Source: Candidatus Ectomicrobium neotermitis
GTDB lineage: Bacteria; Elusimicrobiota; Endomicrobiia; Endomicrobiales; Endomicrobiaceae
NCBI GenBank assembly: GCA_031283745.1
Contig: JAITBH010000027.1
Span: 1 to 7,503, forward strand
Direction: 5' to 3'
Length of the DNA: 7,503 nt
Shown: positions 5,555 to 7,503 of the stretch, piece by piece
How positions within the stretch are numbered: position 1 is the stretch's first letter
Layout: each line of letters starts with the position of its first letter
The notes under the pieces: model-generated
What the model saw: the letters and a program-made list of their open reading frames with translations, nothing else
Told to the model about the DNA's origin: nothing
Database searches by the model: none
Program-made: the position numbers and the translations under genes

Positions 5555-6799
5555 TTAGTCCTCTTTTCCAAAAATCTTGGTGCGTCTTTTTTCTTTTGCA
5601 TAGAAATTCAGCCCAATATCTTTTGATTTGATGTCATATTCTTGTTCGGAAAGCTTAACCCTGTCATTGATGAGCGAGGTATAAATCCCTGCCCTTTGAT
5701 CGTCATTTATCAAAACAAAGCCGATGAGATTGTCGTTTGCAATGTTTAATCTGCGGAGCTTGCCGGCATTTTTGTCGATAAAAATGTCTACGCCGCCGAT
5801 TATGCCCGCTGATGTTAGCTGCATTCCAAAAAAGGATATGGAGTTCATCGCAAAAGATGAGGGGGTAAGTGTTTTGCCGCCTGCCATATTTGCCCCTGCC
5901 GTCTCGCCTTGATTGACTGCATTAGGCCACAAAGCCAAAATTTTGTTTTCCTTTGAGAGCAGATCTAAAGATTCGACGCAGTCCCCCGCCGCATAAACAT
6001 CGGGGGCTGAGGTCTGCATAAACTCATTGACACAAATTGCACGGGCAGTCTTAATTCCCGCTTCTTTTGCAATAGAAATATGGGGCCTCACCCCTACTGC
6101 GATAATGAAAATATCGCAATCAAGCTTTTTGCCGTTAGATAAAACAACTTTCTCAACCTGTGCGTCCCCTTCAACTGCCGCAACGCTGGTGTTTAGAATA
6201 AATTCCACACCTTTTTGGGCGACATGGTTTTCAATGATGTCAGCCGCCGACTTATCAAGAACCGAAGCCATGACCCTGTCAGCCAAATCGATAACGGTAA
6301 TTTTGCCAACCTTCCCATATAGACCTTCTGCAGCTTTAAGCCCTATCAGCCCTGCCCCGGCAATGACAACTTTGGAGTCCGCTTTTATGGCATCTTTGAT
6401 CTTTTTGCTCTGATCAAAGGTGAGGAAAGTAAAAACATTGCTCTGGTTTTTGAGATTTTTTGTTTCTGGGACAAAAGGTGTGCTGCCGGCGGCAATTAAA
6501 AGTTTGTCATATTCAAACTCTTTGCCTTTGGCATAAACTTTCTTGTTTTTTATGTCGATTTTTTCGGCGGGGGTGTTGAGCAAAAGGTTTATCTTTTCTT
6601 TCTTGTAGAAGTCTTTGTCCCTGTAAAAAATGTTTTCAAAAGATACTTTCCCGCTCAAGAAATAGGAGATGAGCGGTCTGCCATAAGCCTCGATATTTTC
6701 ATTTGAAAAAATGGTTATTTTTCCTTCCTTGTCCTTGCTTCTGATGGTTTGGGCTGCATTTAAGCCTGCCGCACCGTTTCCGATGATGAGATATTTCAC
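5555..6799 (-). CDS. FAD-dependent pyridine nucleotide-disulfide-family oxidoreductase, glutamate synthase electron-input subunit
   Basis: The protein has 414 residues with the two-dinucleotide-fold layout of NADH oxidase/ferredoxin-NAD reductase-like flavoproteins. The N-terminal FAD motif is GNGAAG (residues 7-12), the LLIAAGSTP motif is near 100-108, and the NAD(P) motif GAGLIG is at 148-153. An acidic residue, D171, ends the following strand and would favour NADH over NADPH (inference). AVGVRP is at 234-239 and the second FAD contact YAAGDC is at 269-274. No CxxC redox disulfide is present, and the region around residues 41-50 (RPLISYFLSG) lacks the catalytic cysteine of NADH oxidases and CoA-disulfide reductases. 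It is therefore probably a plain electron transferase. It starts with GTG and overlaps the ferredoxin gene. The GXGXG gene starts 1 nt after its TAA. It probably oxidises NAD(P)H and feeds the ferredoxin and FMN subunits. An alternative is a rubredoxin or ferredoxin reductase, but the context argues for glutamate synthase. Confidence 0.87.
   Translation of the reverse strand: MKYLIIGNGAAGLNAAQTIRSKDKEGKITIFSNENIEAYGRPLISYFLSGKVSFENIFYRDKDFYKKEKINLLLNTPAEKIDIKNKKVYAKGKEFEYDKLLIAAGSTPFVPETKNLKNQSNVFTFLTFDQSKKIKDAIKADSKVVIAGAGLIGLKAAEGLYGKVGKITVIDLADRVMASVLDKSAADIIENHVAQKGVEFILNTSVAAVEGDAQVEKVVLSNGKKLDCDIFIIAVGVRPHISIAKEAGIKTARAICVNEFMQTSAPDVYAAGDCVESLDLLSKENKILALWPNAVNQGETAGANMAGGKTLTPSSFAMNSISFFGMQLTSAGIIGGVDIFIDKNAGKLRRLNIANDNLIGFVLINDDQRAGIYTSLINDRVKLSEQEYDIKSKDIGLNFYAKEKRRTKIFGKED
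5559..5564 (-). promoter_or_regulatory. Ribosome binding site deciding the start of the GXGXG-domain gene
   Basis: AGAGGA lies 5 nt upstream of the ATG at 5551-5553 on the minus strand, inside the last codons of the FAD oxidoreductase. The open frame extends 16 codons further upstream to another ATG at 5601. That start would overlap the flavoprotein gene by 47 nt and adds residues with no match to the family. The internal ATG is preferred. Confidence 0.7.
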
Positions 6800-7254
6800 T
6801 TGAGTTCCTCCGAATTTTCGTCAAGAAGTTTTAGCGCCTCGTTTGGGCAATTCTCAACACAGGCAGGAAATCCCGTTTCGACGCATAAATCACATTTTGA
6901 AACAGCCTTGCCGTCCGCACTCTTTTTAATTGCACCAAAAGGGCATACCAAAACGCATGACAGGCAGCTGACGCACTTGTCTTTATTGTTTCTGACGATA
7001 CCGTTTTCATCTTTATACATCGCTCCAGATATGCAGGCTTTTATACATTTTGGATCTTTGCAATGACGGCACTGAAGGGAGAAATAAAAGGCGGATTTCG
7101 GGGTGATAATTTCCTCAATAAAAATTGCCGAAGCTACCTTTTCATCTTTATGCGCTTTGATGATGTCTTTACTTTTTGAATGAGCCGTCGCACAGTAAAC
7201 CTCGCACAGCCCGCAGCCTAAACATTTGTTTTCAAAAGCATATACCTTTTTCAT
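6796..7254 (-). CDS. Polyferredoxin-type 4Fe-4S protein, electron-transfer subunit of glutamate synthase
   Basis: The protein has 152 residues and sixteen cysteines in four clusters: C11/14/17/21, C62/65/70/74, C94/97/100/104 and C121/124/132/136. This is the spacing of the HycB/CooF/DmsB-like family, which binds four [4Fe-4S] clusters. Examples visible are CLGCGLCEVYC and CVSCLSCVLVCP. There is no signal peptide or membrane segment, so it should act in the cytoplasm. The ATG is preceded by AGAGGG (7259-7264) at a 4-nt spacing, and it lies 24 nt after the stop of the FMN subunit. It probably passes electrons between the FAD oxidoreductase encoded next and the FMN subunit, replacing part of the classical GltD beta subunit. 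Its stop overlaps the GTG start of the next gene by 4 nt (GTGA), implying translational coupling. The family also serves hydrogenases, CO dehydrogenase and molybdo-enzymes, so the role here rests on operon context. Confidence 0.9.
   Translation of the reverse strand: MKKVYAFENKCLGCGLCEVYCATAHSKSKDIIKAHKDEKVASAIFIEEIITPKSAFYFSLQCRHCKDPKCIKACISGAMYKDENGIVRNNKDKCVSCLSCVLVCPFGAIKKSADGKAVSKCDLCVETGFPACVENCPNEALKLLDENSEELK
6806..6811 (-). promoter_or_regulatory. Strong Shine-Dalgarno site fixing the GTG start of the FAD oxidoreductase
   Basis: On the minus strand GGAGGA lies 6 nt upstream of the GTG at 6797-6799, inside the last codons of the ferredoxin gene. The next ATG-encoded methionine in the reading frame is far inside the FAD fold (residue 177). 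The GTG is therefore the real start, and it overlaps the upstream TGA in the string GTGA. Confidence 0.8.
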
Positions 7255-7278
7255 TTAGCCCTCTTTATTTGCAGTTTT

Positions 7279-7503
7279 CTATTCCCCTGCGTGTTTTATC
7301 CCTAAAATTTCCAGCTCTTTTGTATTTAGATCTACTCCGCGAAGCATCAATTTATTGCCCCTCAAGCTGTCTATGGCGTTTATCCCCATCCCGCCTAAAA
7401 TTTCTTGAATTTCATGGTTCCAAGCCGACACTAAATTGACGAGCCTTTTATACATGATGTCGGGGTTTAACCTTCTGACGAGTTCTGGAACTTGAGTGGC
7501 TAT
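7279..7503 (-). CDS. gltB: Glutamate synthase FMN-binding (central) domain subunit, C-terminal fragment
   Basis: Only the last 74 residues are in the window. The rest lies beyond the right edge. The visible end contains SAWNHEIQEILGGMGINAID followed by SLRGNKLMLRG and the terminus LNTKELEILGIKHAGE. This matches the usual C-terminus of the stand-alone FMN/[3Fe-4S] catalytic domain of archaeal-type glutamate synthase, as I know the family. That subunit binds FMN, takes ammonia released from glutamine, and reduces the 2-iminoglutarate formed from 2-oxoglutarate to glutamate in the cytoplasm. The TAG stop is followed after 24 nt by a polyferredoxin gene, then an FAD oxidoreductase and a GXGXG-domain gene, which supports the assignment strongly. 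No FMN or Fe-S ligands can be checked because they lie upstream. Whether the missing part is a lone central domain or is fused to an N-terminal ferredoxin or glutaminase domain cannot be seen. Confidence 0.88.
   Translation of the reverse strand: MATQVPELVRRLNPDIMYKRLVNLVSAWNHEIQEILGGMGINAIDSLRGNKLMLRGVDLNTKELEILGIKHAGE

Noticed and set aside
5554..5601. Longer start for the GXGXG-domain gene, adding 16 residues
   Set aside because: The extension overlaps the flavoprotein gene, has no family similarity, and a good AGAGGA site stands directly before the internal ATG at 5553.

Overview
The window comes from a bacterium with an outer membrane, because it encodes a TolC-type outer-membrane protein, a periplasmic adaptor and a MacB-type ABC transporter. 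The neighbouring split, 'archaeal-type' glutamate synthase, with a polyferredoxin and an FAD oxidoreductase instead of the classical GltD, is typical of anaerobes such as Clostridia, Thermotogae, archaea and many uncultured candidate phyla. I infer a Gram-negative anaerobe, possibly from a candidate phylum. The sequence alone does not fix the taxon. All seven credible genes lie on the minus strand, so transcription runs from high to low coordinates.

Right part (about 4816-7503): the distal end of a glutamate synthase operon. In transcription order it holds the C-terminus of the FMN-binding catalytic subunit (cut by the window edge), a 16-cysteine polyferredoxin, an FAD/NAD-dependent oxidoreductase that starts at a GTG overlapping the previous stop, and a free-standing GXGXG beta-helix domain. 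The genes are 24 nt apart, 4 nt overlapping and 1 nt apart, which implies a co-translated complex. Electrons would pass from NAD(P)H or ferredoxin through FAD and the Fe-S clusters to FMN, to convert glutamine plus 2-oxoglutarate into two glutamates. The glutaminase (GATase) domain is not in the window. A clear intrinsic terminator follows at about 4745-4774.

Middle part (440-4707): a tripartite efflux operon in the order TolC-like protein, adaptor, MacB-like ABC transporter, with gaps of 1 and 7 nt. It would move a substrate out of the periplasm or outer leaflet of the inner membrane. The substrate (macrolide, peptide, lipid or other) cannot be told. The adaptor has an unusually short alpha-hairpin.

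Left part (1-439): no credible gene. It is a mosaic of repeats: two 93-bp copies (91/93 identical, 130 bp apart) carrying two palindromes and 7-bp terminal inverted repeats, hexamer tracts of variable copy number, a 10-bp tandem repeat, and a G-quadruplex-capable tract on the transcript strand. The repeat linker runs up to and includes the macB stop codon. This is the least explained part of the window.
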